From Phyto melanocephala (taxonomy: Eukaryota; Arthropoda; Insecta; Diptera; Rhinophoridae), in assembly GCA_941918925.1 (NCBI GenBank), contig OW799234.1, positions 45,290,412 through 45,354,411 on the forward strand: a DNA stretch of 64,000 bases, in the 5' to 3' direction. Below are positions 48,176-60,141 of this stretch, piece after piece. Position 1 is the stretch's first letter; each line of letters opens with the position of its first letter. A program made the translations under genes and the position numbers. The notes below the pieces were generated by a model, which did not search any database, had not been told where the DNA came from, and was given only the letters and a program-made list of their open reading frames with translations.

Positions 48176-48432
48176 AAGAAAATGGAAAATTGTCATTCCT
48201 GGGGCCCATTGTCATTCAACCTCTACTTGGAGCATTAAAAAAGTACCAAACTGTTTTCTCCAATTTCTCCTATTACTACCCCATTATGAATGTGTTATTA
48301 GATAACTTTTTATGTCTGGTAAAACCCATATTAAAAATTTTATCATTATTGGCCCAGCAATATGGAATTATATCGACCCCTCTGCGCGAAATTTATGTTC
48401 TATTGTATAATAAAAGAAAAATACTAAAATAA
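48176..48432 (+). CDS. Unrecognised ORF, membrane-like composition
   Basis: The frame from 48176 to the stop at 48430-48432 reads SFLGPIVIQPLLGALKKYQT, YYYPIMNVLLDNFLCLVKPI and LLAQQYGIISTPLREIYVLL. There is no ATG at the start, so it would have to be an exon or a truncated relic. Leu/Ile-rich stretches could be membrane segments. Its composition is less AT-driven than neighbouring frames, which is why I list it, but no family was recognised and an overlapping frame (48075-48305) is open as well. Confidence 0.25.
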
Positions 48433-48873
48433 AAAACAATTTTTACCCCTTGTACATGCCAATTTAAAGAAAGTGTCAAAATCCTATTAATATATTATTA
48501 TTAATATATTTTTACGCATTACCTCACACAATTTACGTTGCATAGGCAACCGAAAAACACCAAAATATAGTGTTCTTGGCACTAAGGGATTGCAAATTCA
48601 AAAGAGGGCCAGACACCTTTCAAAATAGAAGCGCTGTGCAGTATTAATCAATAATTTTCCTAATAAATAGTTTTGATATTTTTCTCTACTTTCACCTTTT
48701 TATCATTACAAATAGAATATTTTTTTAAATTTTATATCTATATTCTTATGAATATTGTTTTCATTTAAAAAACATTAAATTTTGAATTAAGAGTCACCCA
48801 AAGCATTTTTTTCAGTTGTTAAAATCAATAGATAAACGAAACTTTTTCTCTCTTTTCTCATATATTTCAAACT

Positions 48874-49185
48874 AGCTTGTGCCCGCGACTTCGTCTGCGT
48901 AGTTATCGGGATGAAATGTAGACTTAGTATTAACAACAAAAATAAAAATATTTACAACACAAACAACCCGTTTAGGATGTGTGATGATGGGTTTGCCAAC
49001 GACTTCGCCTGGTTATCGTGAAAAAAAGTATCCTATGTGTTAATCTAGGTTGATATCTATCTACATCTGTGCCGAATTTCATTTGGTTCCGTTTAGCCTT
49101 TTTTGCGTGATTGAGTAACAAATATCCAAACATACAAACATCCAAACATACAAACATTCGCATTTATTACATTAGTAGGAAGTAG
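48874..49185 (+). repeat. Dispersed insect repeat (SINE or non-LTR 3'-end type)
   Basis: Starts agcttgtgcccgcgacttcg, then gttatcgggatgaaa, gtatcctatgtgttaat, and a tail of aacatacaaacatcc units ending catttattacattagtagga. I recall repeats of this wording from many insects, especially Lepidoptera, which raises the question of horizontal spread. Non-coding. Confidence 0.55.
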
Positions 49186-49391
49186 GGTTTCAAACTGCGG
49201 TTATCTGATGAATACCAAAAATGAAACAGCAAAAAATTAAAAAAAAGACACCGAGCACTGACTTGAAAATTTTCCGTGACAAAAAATTAAAAATCTACAA
49301 AAAAAAACAATGCTAAAATCACCGAGTTGACAACACTGTTTTAAACAAATAACACCATAAAATAACGTTTTTTGTTTGGATAAATTGGACA

Positions 49392-49590
49392 ATGGAAATT
49401 ATTTGGTACAACGATGATATCGAATATACGCTCAAAATCTTCAAACAGAATATACAAGATGGAATCCCGATTTACGGACTTACATAAAAAAATGCTAATC
49501 CCAAGAGTTTTAGGAGTTGGTTAAGAGGAATTTTTAGTTTCTATTACGGCCGAAACGCAGTTGTTAATTGCGCTGGTTACAAACGTAAAC
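49392..49590 (+). pseudogene. Unrecognised coding relic cut by DINE-B
   Basis: ATG at 49392 opens MEIIWYNDDIEYTLKIFKQN; the stop TAA is at 49485-49487, and the same frame then continues KNANPKSFRSWLRGIFSFYY and VVNCAGYKRK until the DINE-B end at about 49587. The coding-like composition on both sides of a single stop suggests a decayed gene with its 3' part displaced by the insertion. No family recognised. Confidence 0.3.
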
Positions 49591-50238
49591 AAGTAACAGT
49601 GCTATATTCGGCCGTGCCGAATCTTATATACCCTTCACAACGTGTAGTCACGCAATAACAATTCTTTGTATCACCATTCATCTCATATAAAATACGTACA
49701 TACAAGTAAAGACATACATATAAAAAACATACCATTGTAAAATTATTAATTGAGTTTACGTATGTATGTTTCTAAAAAAAAAAATTTAAAAAAAAAAATT
49801 AAAATAAAAATTTTTTTGAAAAAATTAAAAAAAGAAAAATTTTGGCTGAACTGAGATTCGATACCACGTTTACTCTACCAGTATATACTATGTATGTTGT
49901 TGTTGTAATTGTGAAAAAAACGAGGTGGTCGTGGTTTTTTGCTCATATTTCAGAAAGTTATAGGGCGATTGTGCTGAATTTCAATAGCAATTCATTCCCA
50001 GATATTTCCAAGAGATTGATACCATACACATATCTGAGGAACATAAAGTTGCTTCTAAAAGTTGATTTCAACCAACACACGGGCAGACGGACAGACGGTC
50101 AGGGCTTAATCGACTCCTCTATTCATAAGCTTTCAGAAAATATATACTTTATGGGGTCGGAAATGAAAATTGTAGAAATTACAAACGGAATGACAAAGCA
50201 ATATACTATACCCTTGTGCACCACAGGTGAAGGGTATA
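49587..50238 (+). repeat. DINE-B copy
   Basis: Hairpin attcggccgtgccgaat (49606-49622), A-rich tract (49770-49835), gattcgataccacg, then the tail gggcagacggacagacggtc and tgcaccacaggtgaagggta. The 151-codon frame across it (49842-50297) is translated repeat, not a gene. Confidence 0.8.
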
Positions 50239-50397
50239 ATAAAAAATATCACTGTTTGTCACATGGACCAAAACAATTATCAATAATATATGTATAGAGA
50301 AAATTAACGTCTTAAAAACCAATGTCATCGCCAATTCTCGATTGTTATAATTTAAGAGTTTACATTCATAAATGCTTTCATTTCATTTTAAATTAAA

Positions 50398-50403
50398 TTT
50401 ATT
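50398..50403 (-). terminator. tsg: Poly(A) signal of tsg
   Basis: AATAAA on the minus strand, 86 bases beyond the tsg stop codon. Confidence 0.65.
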
Positions 50404-50488
50404 TTAAAATCTAAAAAATCACTGATTGTAATCGTATTACGGCACAATTTTGTAAACAAAAAGAAACTTATCACTACTTTTACTCGCT

Positions 50489-51337
50489 TTAATTATAATT
50501 CATTTCATCTTCATTATAATCCCAAGACATAGCATCCTCATTTTCCCCATCATAATCAGTATCATCACCAACCGCATCAGCATTCAAATCTTCATTATCA
50601 TCATCCGGGCAAACAGTGCAACGACTTTCATTGATGCCATAATTGTAACAGTTGGCACCAACACACTCACAACAGCCATCATGAAACCAACGATAACTAT
50701 TTGAACCCTATAATAGATATATGTACATAATGATATGACTATAAGTATTATAAGCTTATTTTATTATTATTATTTATTTATTTATATTATTTCTTACCAT
50801 ACTCTCACAATATCGTAAACACTTTTTATTTGTTATGCAGGTATTCAAATAGATGACCGTGCAATTTACCGTTCCCGGTAATTGTTTGTGCGAAAAAGAT
50901 TGCTTTCCGATATCATCACCAAAACCAAATGATCCTGTTGCCATATTGTAGTGACGCTGCAAACTTTTTCGCATGGGGAAGCGGATTGTTGACCATTGAT
51001 CATCATCCTCAACGGCTGTTAGGGTATCAAAGAGTTCTGGCACTCCTTCGAAATCGCCAATTTGTGATTTTGGCGCCAAAGCACTTAAGGTTTCGTTGTG
51101 TTTGGGGCACATATCCAGGCAACTACAGCACTCTGTATACAATTCCCCCAAACAATTAAGACAATCTTTGCAACAATAGCAATCAGTAAGCTTACATTGA
51201 CAACTTTGTGTCAGTAAACACTTGGAGACTACTGAGCCACATACGAACTCATTGCAACCATCGCCTTTAATACGGGCGGTTATTATAATCATACCGAGCA
51301 AGACGAACAAATACTTTGCAAACACTAACGTACACAT
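50489..51337 (-). CDS. tsg: Twisted gastrulation BMP-binding protein
   Basis: Two exons (51337-50798 and 50707-50489) with a 90-base GT..AG intron give 252 residues, close to the fly protein's length. The ATG at 51337 starts a signal peptide (MCTLVFAKYLFVLLGMIIIT); the longer upstream frame begins with TTG. The N-terminal domain has 14 cysteines (CNEFVCG, CQCKLTDCYCCKDC, CLDMCP), the C-terminal domain ten more (CTVIYLNTC, DGCCECVGANC, SRCTVCP), giving the 24 of the Tsg family. HNET is a possible N-glycosylation site. An Asp/Glu-rich tail ends the protein. In flies Tsg binds Dpp/Scw with Sog outside the cell and shapes the dorsal BMP gradient. The frame is intact. A paralogue (crossveinless/shrew) is the main alternative. 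Confidence 0.9.
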
Positions 51338-51864
51338 TTCAATTAGTTTGTTAAACAACAGACAAAGTGAAACAACAAACAAACAATTTTATTAAAAATA
51401 CATACACTGCATATGTCCTTAAAAATTTCCTAGGCTACCGCTTGCTGCACTTACTGTGTGAAACTATTAAAGGTTCTTAGACAACTAATGAAAATTAAAA
51501 AAAAAAAAAATAAATAAATAAACATCCTTAAATGAAGAGGGGAAAATCATTCGACAACTAGGATTTTTCTCAAAATTAAAAACAAAAAGGAATATACTCT
51601 CACTCACAGGTCACATACAATAAAGGTTGTCAGCACATACACAGACACACAGGCATTAACAAACACATGTGCACGTACCTTTGTCTTTCATATATCTGTT
51701 AGGATAAATTAAAGCAACAGGTAGCTGTATCATAATTTGTTTCATCTTTTTGTTCTCCTGCCTTTTACAACTTCTTATTAATTTTGTTTGAGGTAACGAC
51801 AATTTCGTAATCCCAGTCATTTAAAAGTATGGGAATTTAAATTAACAAAATTTATTGTATCAGT
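51338..51864. other. tsg upstream region, no other gene
   Basis: AT-rich 5' flank. Contains the Zelda-like site listed separately and CA-rich stretches near 51640-51680. No TATA box at a convincing position. Confidence 0.4.
51718..51724 (+). promoter_or_regulatory. Zelda/TAGteam site upstream of tsg
   Basis: CAGGTAG, the strongest known TAGteam site bound by Zelda in early fly embryos, about 380 bases upstream of the tsg ATG. tsg is an early zygotic gene, which fits. A 7-mer can occur by chance in a few kb, so one site is suggestive only. Confidence 0.4.
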
Positions 51865-53170
51865 ACTAGGGTAATCAATTCCGTTTTACAAACGGTGGAA
51901 GCCCCGGTTTTTTACACTTTCAGCTCGCGGTTTTTTCTAAATGTTAATTTTTCGAATTTCGAATACAACGGTTTTTTTACTCACAGAAGCCGGTTTTTTT
52001 TCAGTTTTAGTTTTATGTTCATTTATCTTTGTAACCAAACGTACCATATTTAGTATATTTATTACTCAAAGAATTTCAAAAAATCAAAAATTTATTAAAT
52101 GCTCTTCCATAATATTGTAAGAAATTTATGTGTTGTTTCAAAAACAAATGTAAAATAAGAAAAATAATTAGGCTTAAATATTATTTGTTTTAAATAGAGA
52201 GCAGGTATTTAATACGTTGTTGCGCTTATAATTATAATTTGCTGTGAAAATCAGCTGTTCAGTTAAGTTTTTTGACCAAATTTTTGTACTTTGCAATACT
52301 TTTTGATCTCATTTTCGAATTTCATAATATTTTGCTTCTACGAAATCTAGCTACTTGTACTAAAGACTACCCGTAGCTTAACAAATATATCTGATAACAT
52401 GACTTGTATACTAAAATAGTTTGGCACACAAAGGGTCATTATTACAATTTGCCTATAAAGTTAATGTTAATAAAAGGTGACTTTGTCTACCCTGATCAGT
52501 GAAGTGACTTTTTAATTTTAATTTTTTCATTATTACAACCTCCTTGTAACAAAGTTTTTTTTCTTTTTGTAATATGGCAGGTCCAGAGCAAATACCGATT
52601 ATTTCTAACAAATTATTTTGTCATTAAAAAATGTAGTGGCAACAATGTAAATCTATACATTTTACTTACAAAACGAAATACAATTTTTGATGATTTATTT
52701 ACTGTTTCGTGTCACTAACTTAAAATAAAAAAATTAAAAAGTCGAAGAAGAAAAAAAATATAAATCAAAATTTAATTGTCATATTTTGTTTCTTCTAGAG
52801 AAACAATGGCATTTTTAAATCTATAAATCTAAACCTTAAAACTTAGAGGTAATTGAAGCATAAACTAAACTTTTTGGTCACTTTTAGGTAAAAAGTGTAT
52901 ATCTTTTAACATCTTTATTTTAAATAACGGCATTTTATAATAATGCCATTGAGTGTGTGTCAACTTAAAACACAATTAAACCATAGAACAAACTAGTTTA
53001 TACCTATATATGTATGTATCTCTGTCATGAGTATAAGAAAAAAATATATTTTATGTATTCGACCGGTTAACCGTTTTTTTCTGAATTTTTAAAAGAGCAA
53101 CCGGTTTTTTTTTAATAAAATTTAAAACCCGGTTTCTTAAAAATGTCGAACAATCGATCACACTGTGAGA
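51865..53170. mobile_element. Candidate element with CGGTTTTTT subterminal repeats
   Basis: At the left (51895-52010) and right (53060-53140) the motif CCGGTTTTTT or CGGTTTTTT occurs at least seven times in the same orientation, and the outer bases (AGGGTAATCAATTCCG against inverted CAGTGTGATCGATTG) are loosely similar. No target duplication was found. The middle is AT-rich without a coding frame. This could be a hAT-like non-autonomous element. Confidence 0.35.
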
Positions 53171-53227
53171 GTGTGCGTTTTTTTGGCAACAGGATTTAAT
53201 TTTACCACGTACATACACATATACATA

Positions 53228-53960
53228 CACGCAAAGAAAAACCATGGTTACGGCATGATCACGACGGTCATACTATTTTTTCTAAAACAATATTTGGTTG
53301 TCGAAAACAAGTAATAGTTATTTTTGTTTCATTTCATCAAATATTTTGTCACGAAAATCAAGCATTTGTTTGAATCGTATCGTTTAATGATTACTTTTCA
53401 TAAAAATTTCAAAATGGTTATCATTTAAAAATAGTATGATTTAAAAAAATTAATTTGACAAAAATAAAATTATATTCAAAAGCATTAAAAATTAAAAATA
53501 ATCATTATATAATAAGTGGGACAACAGTATGATTACAAATTTATCAAGCTATGATTTTTTAATAATAATTTGATTGCAAGTGTTCTTCTTCTTCTTGCTA
53601 AATAAATTTTTATTATTTTAAAAGTTTGAGATGTCAAAAAAGGGAACAAAAATTTTGAAAAATTAAAAAAAATTTAAAAATAAACGTGAAAATGTTAAAA
53701 AAAATTGGCAAAAAAATTGCAATTAAATTGGTAAGTACAATCAATATGTGTATGTTACAGCAAAAGACAATCATTTGCCGTAAAAAAGCAAAAATTGTCG
53801 ATTTCAATTGTAGCCATGTATATGATTATTGAATGATGCTTAAATTAAACATAATAATGATAACTGGTAACCATTCATATTTTAAACATAATCATAAAAT
53901 TCAATCATAGTATGTTGCTCTTCGATTATGGTTACCACAACCATATTTTTTCTTTGCGTG
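53228..53960 (+). mobile_element. 733-bp MITE with TA target duplication
   Basis: Same family as 26736-27455, opposite orientation, with CACGCAAAGAAAAA ends and TA at 53226-53227 and 53961-53962. Many stretches (gatcacgacggtcat; atatttggttgtcgaaaaca) agree almost exactly. Non-coding. Confidence 0.85.
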
Positions 53961-53962
53961 TA

Positions 53963-54567
53963 GGTGCACTATTTTTAATAGCATTTAAAAATCTATTTAT
54001 TATACAGTGAAAAAGAACTATATCTTCGACCGAAAACACGAAGAGCGGAATGTCTAATTTTTAATCAATAGTATGCATTCACACGAGCTGTGCTTTAAGT
54101 GTTACTTGTAATTTTTCCAAACAATATTAAATTTTTTACGTTTATCCAAACTATAATTTTTCGGATGTTCGAATGTACATTCATGTGTAAATAATTGTGT
54201 CTGACATAAACTATGTTTATTTAAAATAGCTCAGTCAGATCAAAATAGAAAAATAGAAAGCGGACCGCATGATTTTTATATACATGTTTAGGGAGCTGCA
54301 ATTGAAAAAAAAATATCCACACATATCGTATCCATATATATTTACAATATTAATATACATATGTATATCGAAACGATGTGTTACAATATCGACATACAAA
54401 GCACCATCTAGTTAATATACTTGTCAACCAAGAGACTTATTTAAGGGTACTTTCAGATTAACATATTAAAAACTCTAAATATCATAGCTAATTTACTCTA
54501 TGTGACACAGCAATTTGAAAATTAAAATGATTTTTTTAAACGGTGATCTAATATTGTTTCTATTAAA
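53963..54567. other. No gene recognised
   Basis: AT-rich spacer between the MITE and a DINE-A copy. Confidence 0.4.
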
Positions 54568-56398
54568 ACAAGTAAGAGCACTATATTCGGCTGTGCCGAA
54601 TCTTTTATACCCACCACCAATTCTGTGTACATTTAAAGCACATTATTTATTATTTTGTTAATCGCTATGGAATAATCTCTTTATAATAAAATATGTATCA
54701 CTTTCTTTGTAGAGGGTGGTTAAACTTTAAGGGCACATGTTGAACGAGAACAACACATAGACATAAAATTTGTTTTCTGCATTTTATTTGACATTTCTCA
54801 ATCTCAGACTAACTCAATTTGAACAGTGGAAAGATACGCAAATGAGCAACGCGTTAAAGTTATTCAGGTTTCTTGATAAAATGGGCGTTCAAATCAAAAT
54901 GCATTTAGTGCACTTCGTGATTCTTTTGGTCAACATAATCGTTCAAATTCGTCCGCAATCGGAAGAATTGCAAAAAAATATTTAAATTACTGCAAAACAG
55001 GTCTGTATAAAATGTGAAAACACCTGTGAATGCCTTCTTAGTTCGTTGAATGGGAACCATTGCTGTTGTTTGCGATAGTGTGGCAAAAGAGCAGTCAACC
55101 TCGACTCATCATCGTGCCCAACAATTGAGCATCAACATTGTCACTGAAAGTTTGGACCATCAGGTAGGGGAGTGGCGCCAAGGATAGGGGGGTGTATTCA
55201 GCCATACACAATTAAACCATACAAATATTATCATTATAAAAAGAAATGATAATAATTTCTTAAATAATTTGTGTTTTATTTAAAATCAACATCGGCTCTT
55301 AAAATTTAACCACCCTTAATAACTTCGATATGATAGTAAAATGTTTTCGTTAATTTAGTCTTTTGGTGAAAGTGGGCGTTAAAGTAGGCGTGTCAATAAA
55401 GTTTCTGCTAATAAATACAACTTAGATATTTCAATATAGTCCTTTATTTTCCCAAAAACTTTGTCAATAGAGAAATTACATGAATTTAAGATAAACCGTT
55501 ATATGGGAGGTAGGCGTTAAAGTGGGCGTATCACCTATCACATTGATTAGAAGGATATACGTAGCAAATTTGATCATCATACCTCTAATTTTGGCGGTTT
55601 TATGAGCTTTTAAATTTCATTAACGGTAGATAACGTGAAAAGTGGGCGTTATAGTAGGCGTGTTAAAGTTGTTTTTACTAATGAGTACAACTTAGATGTT
55701 TCAATAAAGTCCTTTATTATTCCAAAATCTTTATTAATAGAGCAATTATATGAATTTTAGGTAAAACGTTATATGGGAGGTGGGCGTAAAAGTGGGCGTG
55801 GCACATTGATTTTCCGTTACAGAACGGCCACTCACCAAAAAGCAAAGTGTGCAAAATTTCAGAATCGTACATCTAATTTTGTCCGTTTTATTAGGTTTTA
55901 AATTTTAAATATACTGGAAAATACACTGTGCGGTATAAATTTTCGTACATCCTTATCTATAACTCCTTTCCTAATGCATAGATGTTAGCAATTTTTGGGG
56001 AGAGATATTGTTTTGACTCGAGAAATATATATTCGAAGTTTCATGACTCTACGTTAATGCGTTTGGACACAATTCCATTTTATTCGATGTCCGAAGGACA
56101 TGGTTTTTTCGACCTACTCTTGCTTTACGAGCTATAACTCTCTTCCTAATATTCCGATTTAGCCCATTTTCAATACAAAACAAACCTTGTCTGTAAAGAT
56201 TCTGGCAAAATTTGAGCCGATGCGACCTCTATCGTGCTTTCAACAGACGGACAGACGGACGGACATAGCTAGATCAAATCAAACCCTGATTCAGAATAAA
56301 TATACTTTATGGGGTCTAAAATGATTATTTCGATGTGTTACAAACGGAATGACAAAATGAATATACCCCCACCATTTTTTTGGTGGCGGGTATAAAAA
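54568..56398 (+). repeat. DINE-A composite copy
   Basis: Hairpin end (attcggctgtgccgaat, 54585-54601), mariner derivative at the usual site, core with three gtgggcgttaaag-type blocks, gacggacagacggacgg, and the end tttttggtggcgggtataaa. Frames inside are repeat sequence. Confidence 0.8.
54712..55316 (+). mobile_element. mariner-like derivative in DINE-A
   Basis: TIRs GAGGGTGGTTAAACTTTAAG and inverted AGGGTGGTTAAATTTTAAG with TA on both sides. Same insertion site as 2448 and 36713. Transposase scraps only (EQRVKVIQ near 54843). Confidence 0.75.
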
Positions 56399-57499
56399 TG
56401 TTGTTGTAGGAGGACGTTGACTTCGAAACTGACTAATTGATTTTAACTTGAGTCTTGTTTTTAAGATATGTTTATTGTTATGTGAGAAGCATAGGTAGTT
56501 AGTTACCTGATTGAGTAAAAAAAAAAAAAATTCCACTATTATGGGCGGTACGGTGCCTACACAACTAAAGGTCTTTAAATATTCTTTAAATAAAATTTTT
56601 TACTCGATTTGTTTTTTTTTTTTGTGTTTTGACATTCTCCGGGCCTTTTTGTGTTTGTTGTCGCGATGTTGTCACCTGATTTGAATTCGTCTTGGTTATT
56701 CCGAAAATTTAATTTAGGAGTTAGAAAGAGGCATAAAAATATTCATTCCCGTTTTTTTTAAGTTTTTAAAGTGAACAAAAAACACATACACAAGTATGTA
56801 CATACATGATAGGATTAAAAAAAATTGCGGTTTATAACTTTGAATAAAAGCCGTGCATTTTCCGTCATTTTCATATACATACATATATAGCACGTTTACA
56901 GTCGTGCTCACTCACTACAAAAAGCATAAGATACTGTAATTTCCTTTAATGTGTGCAAGCTTTCAAACAGCAAAATGTCCTCCCCGTTGTTATAATAAAA
57001 CAAGACCACATAATTAAGATATCAACTCAGTATTTTTTATATATTGAAGTAATAAAAAATATATACTTCAAAAAATTTCTCACAGTGCTCAAAGAATACA
57101 CTCACTAGTACACACATTTTTATCTTTGTGATAAACAGTGATCCCATTTTTAGTGCTAGATTTTGAATTTTTTTTTTCAATTGACAATAAAATTTAAAAA
57201 ATTATAATAAGTAATAGTTTAGCACTTTTTAAAAAATTATTTTTTTACATATTTAAAATGTCTTATTATTAAAATTCGAATTCATTTTCAGTTTATTTCT
57301 GGCATTTTAAATTTTTTTTAACTTGCTTTTGATGAAAAATAAAGTAAAAAAAAAAAATAAATAAAATATCCTTTAAATCAGCTTAATAACGTTTTCTTAT
57401 ATTTTTAAGTGTTAATTCATAAGTTATTGCCAATAAAGCAAAATTAGTACTAATTTTTCATTCCTAAACGACATTAAGAAATTAAATTTTTAAATTTAA
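56399..57499. other. No gene recognised
   Basis: AT-rich spacer. The 65-codon minus frame at 56714-56911 lacks support. Confidence 0.4.
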
Positions 57500-57760
57500 A
57501 TTTTTATCATTTTTCCGGGCGATATATTAGACATGCTACATTGGCTGTTAAACCATACCAGATCGTTATTTTTATAGGATAAAGTGGTAGTTATTGGTTT
57601 TATTCGGGTTAAGACAGATATATGGTTCATCACTGAACAAAATTTCACGATAAAACACCGGAAAAACATTTCTCACTGAACGCTGTTTTTCGTAATACAT
57701 ACAAATGAACAATTTGGAGACGCTGTTGTGGTGTGAGCGATACTGAACAAAAATGATAAA
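57500..57760 (-). pseudogene. mariner transposase scrap of a second family
   Basis: The minus strand reads TPQQRLQIVHLY, then EKQRSVRNVF and YREILFSDEPYICLNPNKTN, the start and middle of a mariner-type transposase joined by an internal deletion. It differs from the families at 31922 and 46364. No TIRs identified. Confidence 0.5.
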
Positions 57761-57899
57761 ACAGTTATTAACAACAATATGAATTATGCGTGATCTGTTA
57801 AAAAAAGTCTATTGATAATCAAACCTCACGTTGAATTCTCCGATATTTGTGCTTGTATATACTTTTATGTCATATTTATTATTTTATATGCAGCTAATT

Positions 57900-59455
57900 T
57901 TCAGTGCAACACGAATTTTGGCTCAAATTTTGGCTCAAATTTTGCCACAATCTTTCTTATAGACAAGAATATTAGGAAGAGAGTTATAGCTCGTAAGGCA
58001 AGAGTAAGTCGAAAAAACCGTGTTCTTCGAACATCGAATAAAATGGAATTGTGTCCAAGCGCATTAACGTAGAGTCATGAAACTTCGAATATATATTTCC
58101 TGAGTAAAAACAATATCTTTCCCTGAAAATTGCCTAAATCTATGTATTAGAAAAGGAGTTATAGATCAAAATGTACGAAAATTTATACCGCACAGTGTAT
58201 TTTTCGGTATATTTCAAAACAAAAACGTCATAAAAGCAACACAATTGGATGTACGACTCTGAAATTTTGCAAACATGGCTTTCTGGTCAAACGCTTTGTT
58301 CTAACGGAAAATAAATGTGACACGCCCACTTTTACGCCCACCTGCCATATAACGTCTTACCTCAAATTCATATAATTTCTCTATTGAATATTGAAACATC
58401 TAAGTCGCATTCATTAGTAAAAATAACTTCAACACGCCTACTTTAACGCCCACTTTCATTAAAAGGCTACAACAACTTCGACACGTCTACTATTACGACC
58501 AGTTTTCACGTTATCTACTGTTAATGAAATTTAAAAGCTCATAAAACCGACACAATTGGAGGTATGATGATGAAACTTGCTACATATATCCTTCTAGTCA
58601 ATGTTATTGTTATGCCGAAAAATTTAGTTGACATGCCCACTTTAACGCCTACCTCCCATATAACGGTTTATCTCAAATTCATATAATTTCTCTATGAATA
58701 AAGATTTTTGAATAATAAAGGACTATAGTGAATTATCTAAGTTGCATTCATTAGTAGAAACAACTTTAACAAGCCTACTTTTACGCCCACTTTCATTGAA
58801 AGACTAAATTTACGAAAACATTTTACTAGCATATCGAAGTTATACAGAAAAAGTGACACATATTTTAGTATAAAGAGATTATTGCATAGCGATTACTGTT
58901 AATAACAAATAAATACATTTTGTGCTATAAATTGGATTATTTTCCGGGAATTTGAGTTATTTAATCTTCCCGATTTCCCGGGATTATTTTTCGAGATCCC
59001 GGGAAATAAAAAGGTGGCTACGATTCGAAAGAGGATGTTTATATTGTTTCTACTGAAATTGAATTTTAATGATTTTATTTTGATCTCACAGCTGAAGTAC
59101 CTGTATTTTTGTTTTTTTTTGTGCTCATTTGTATTTGATCTCGTATTTAGAGAATAATATTTTTTTCAATAAAAAATATTTTTACTCAATTTATATTTTA
59201 AATTCAAGTTTCTTTATTAATTTTTATAGTTTTGAAGTGTTTCTTTTACATTATAAACAATTTTATGCTTTTTAATGAAAGTTTTTTTTTTAATTAAAAA
59301 CAAATTTACTTTTTATTTGTTTTGCTGCGGGATCCCGGGATATTAAAAAATAAATCTCGCATTTCCGGGAAACAAAAATTTTCGGGAAAAAAACCCTAGC
59401 TACAAAAGAACGTAAAACTGGTGGTGGGTATAAAATAAATATAATGCTCTTACTT
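57900..59455 (-). repeat. DINE-A copy interrupted by a hAT-like MITE
   Basis: Reverse core from ttttgccacaatctttctta to taaaactggtggtgggtata. At 58831-58860 it shows the empty form of the mariner site (gaagttatacagaaaaagtg). Interrupted by 58932-59398. The hairpin end is damaged beyond 59440. The 86-codon frame at 57812 is repeat sequence. Confidence 0.7.
58932..59398. mobile_element. 467-bp hAT-like MITE
   Basis: Ends TTGGATTATTTTCCGGGAA and inverted TAGGGTTTTTTTCCCGAAA, flanked by GCTATAAA (58924-58931) and GCTACAAA (59399-59406), an 8-bp duplication with one mismatch. Several CCCGGGA blocks lie near both ends. Other DINE-A copies lack it (gtgctataaaagtacatcaa near 19755), confirming insertion. 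Confidence 0.75.
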
Positions 59456-60096
59456 GTTTTGTTTGTGTTCTTTCCTTGTCTCTTTTTTATTATTATTATT
59501 CATCTTGTAAACCTGACACACACCTTAGAGTAACAATACATGAATATATTTTATTTAAAGGATGAACATACATATGACTTTAAAGACACTCATTTTTTCG
59601 GTTCTGTAGAAGATACCTATGCAGGTTAATTGAAAGAATTTTAAGCACTCAAGTCCACGTATTATTAGCTACATTGTCTAAGGCACACAGTTATAGGGTT
59701 CTAGGAAAAGCTTAATTATTTTTACAAAATATAATATTAGCGTTTTATGGTAGATGCCGTTCGCAACCACCCTTCAAATCATTTCGATTTCCGATCTTGT
59801 TATGCAGACTAATAGCATATTGACTCGTACAAACATGTATTCTTTTTATTTCATAATTCCCCAGATATAGCCTATTCTTTGTTCCAGACAGTACGAGTTG
59901 CTAAATACAAACATACATATACACATTTTATTTCATTTATATTTATATATGTAGATTCACCCGTATCTATTAATTACATATGCACAATGTTCATACCATA
60001 TACATAGATAAGTGGTGTGTATATGTATATCTACAAAAACAATAAATAAATTTGTGAATATTACTTTGTTTAGAATGTTTAAATAGAAAAATTTGA
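59456..60096. other. No gene recognised
   Basis: AT-rich spacer on the 3' side of the 60142 ORF. Confidence 0.4.
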
Positions 60097-60141
60097 TTTA
60101 TTAAATGTTTGTGAATATATTCTGTTACCACTGAAAGTAAT

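Noticed and set aside
49842..50297. 151-codon plus-strand ORF
   Set aside because: It lies almost wholly within a DINE-B copy and includes the minisatellite-type tail; no domain.
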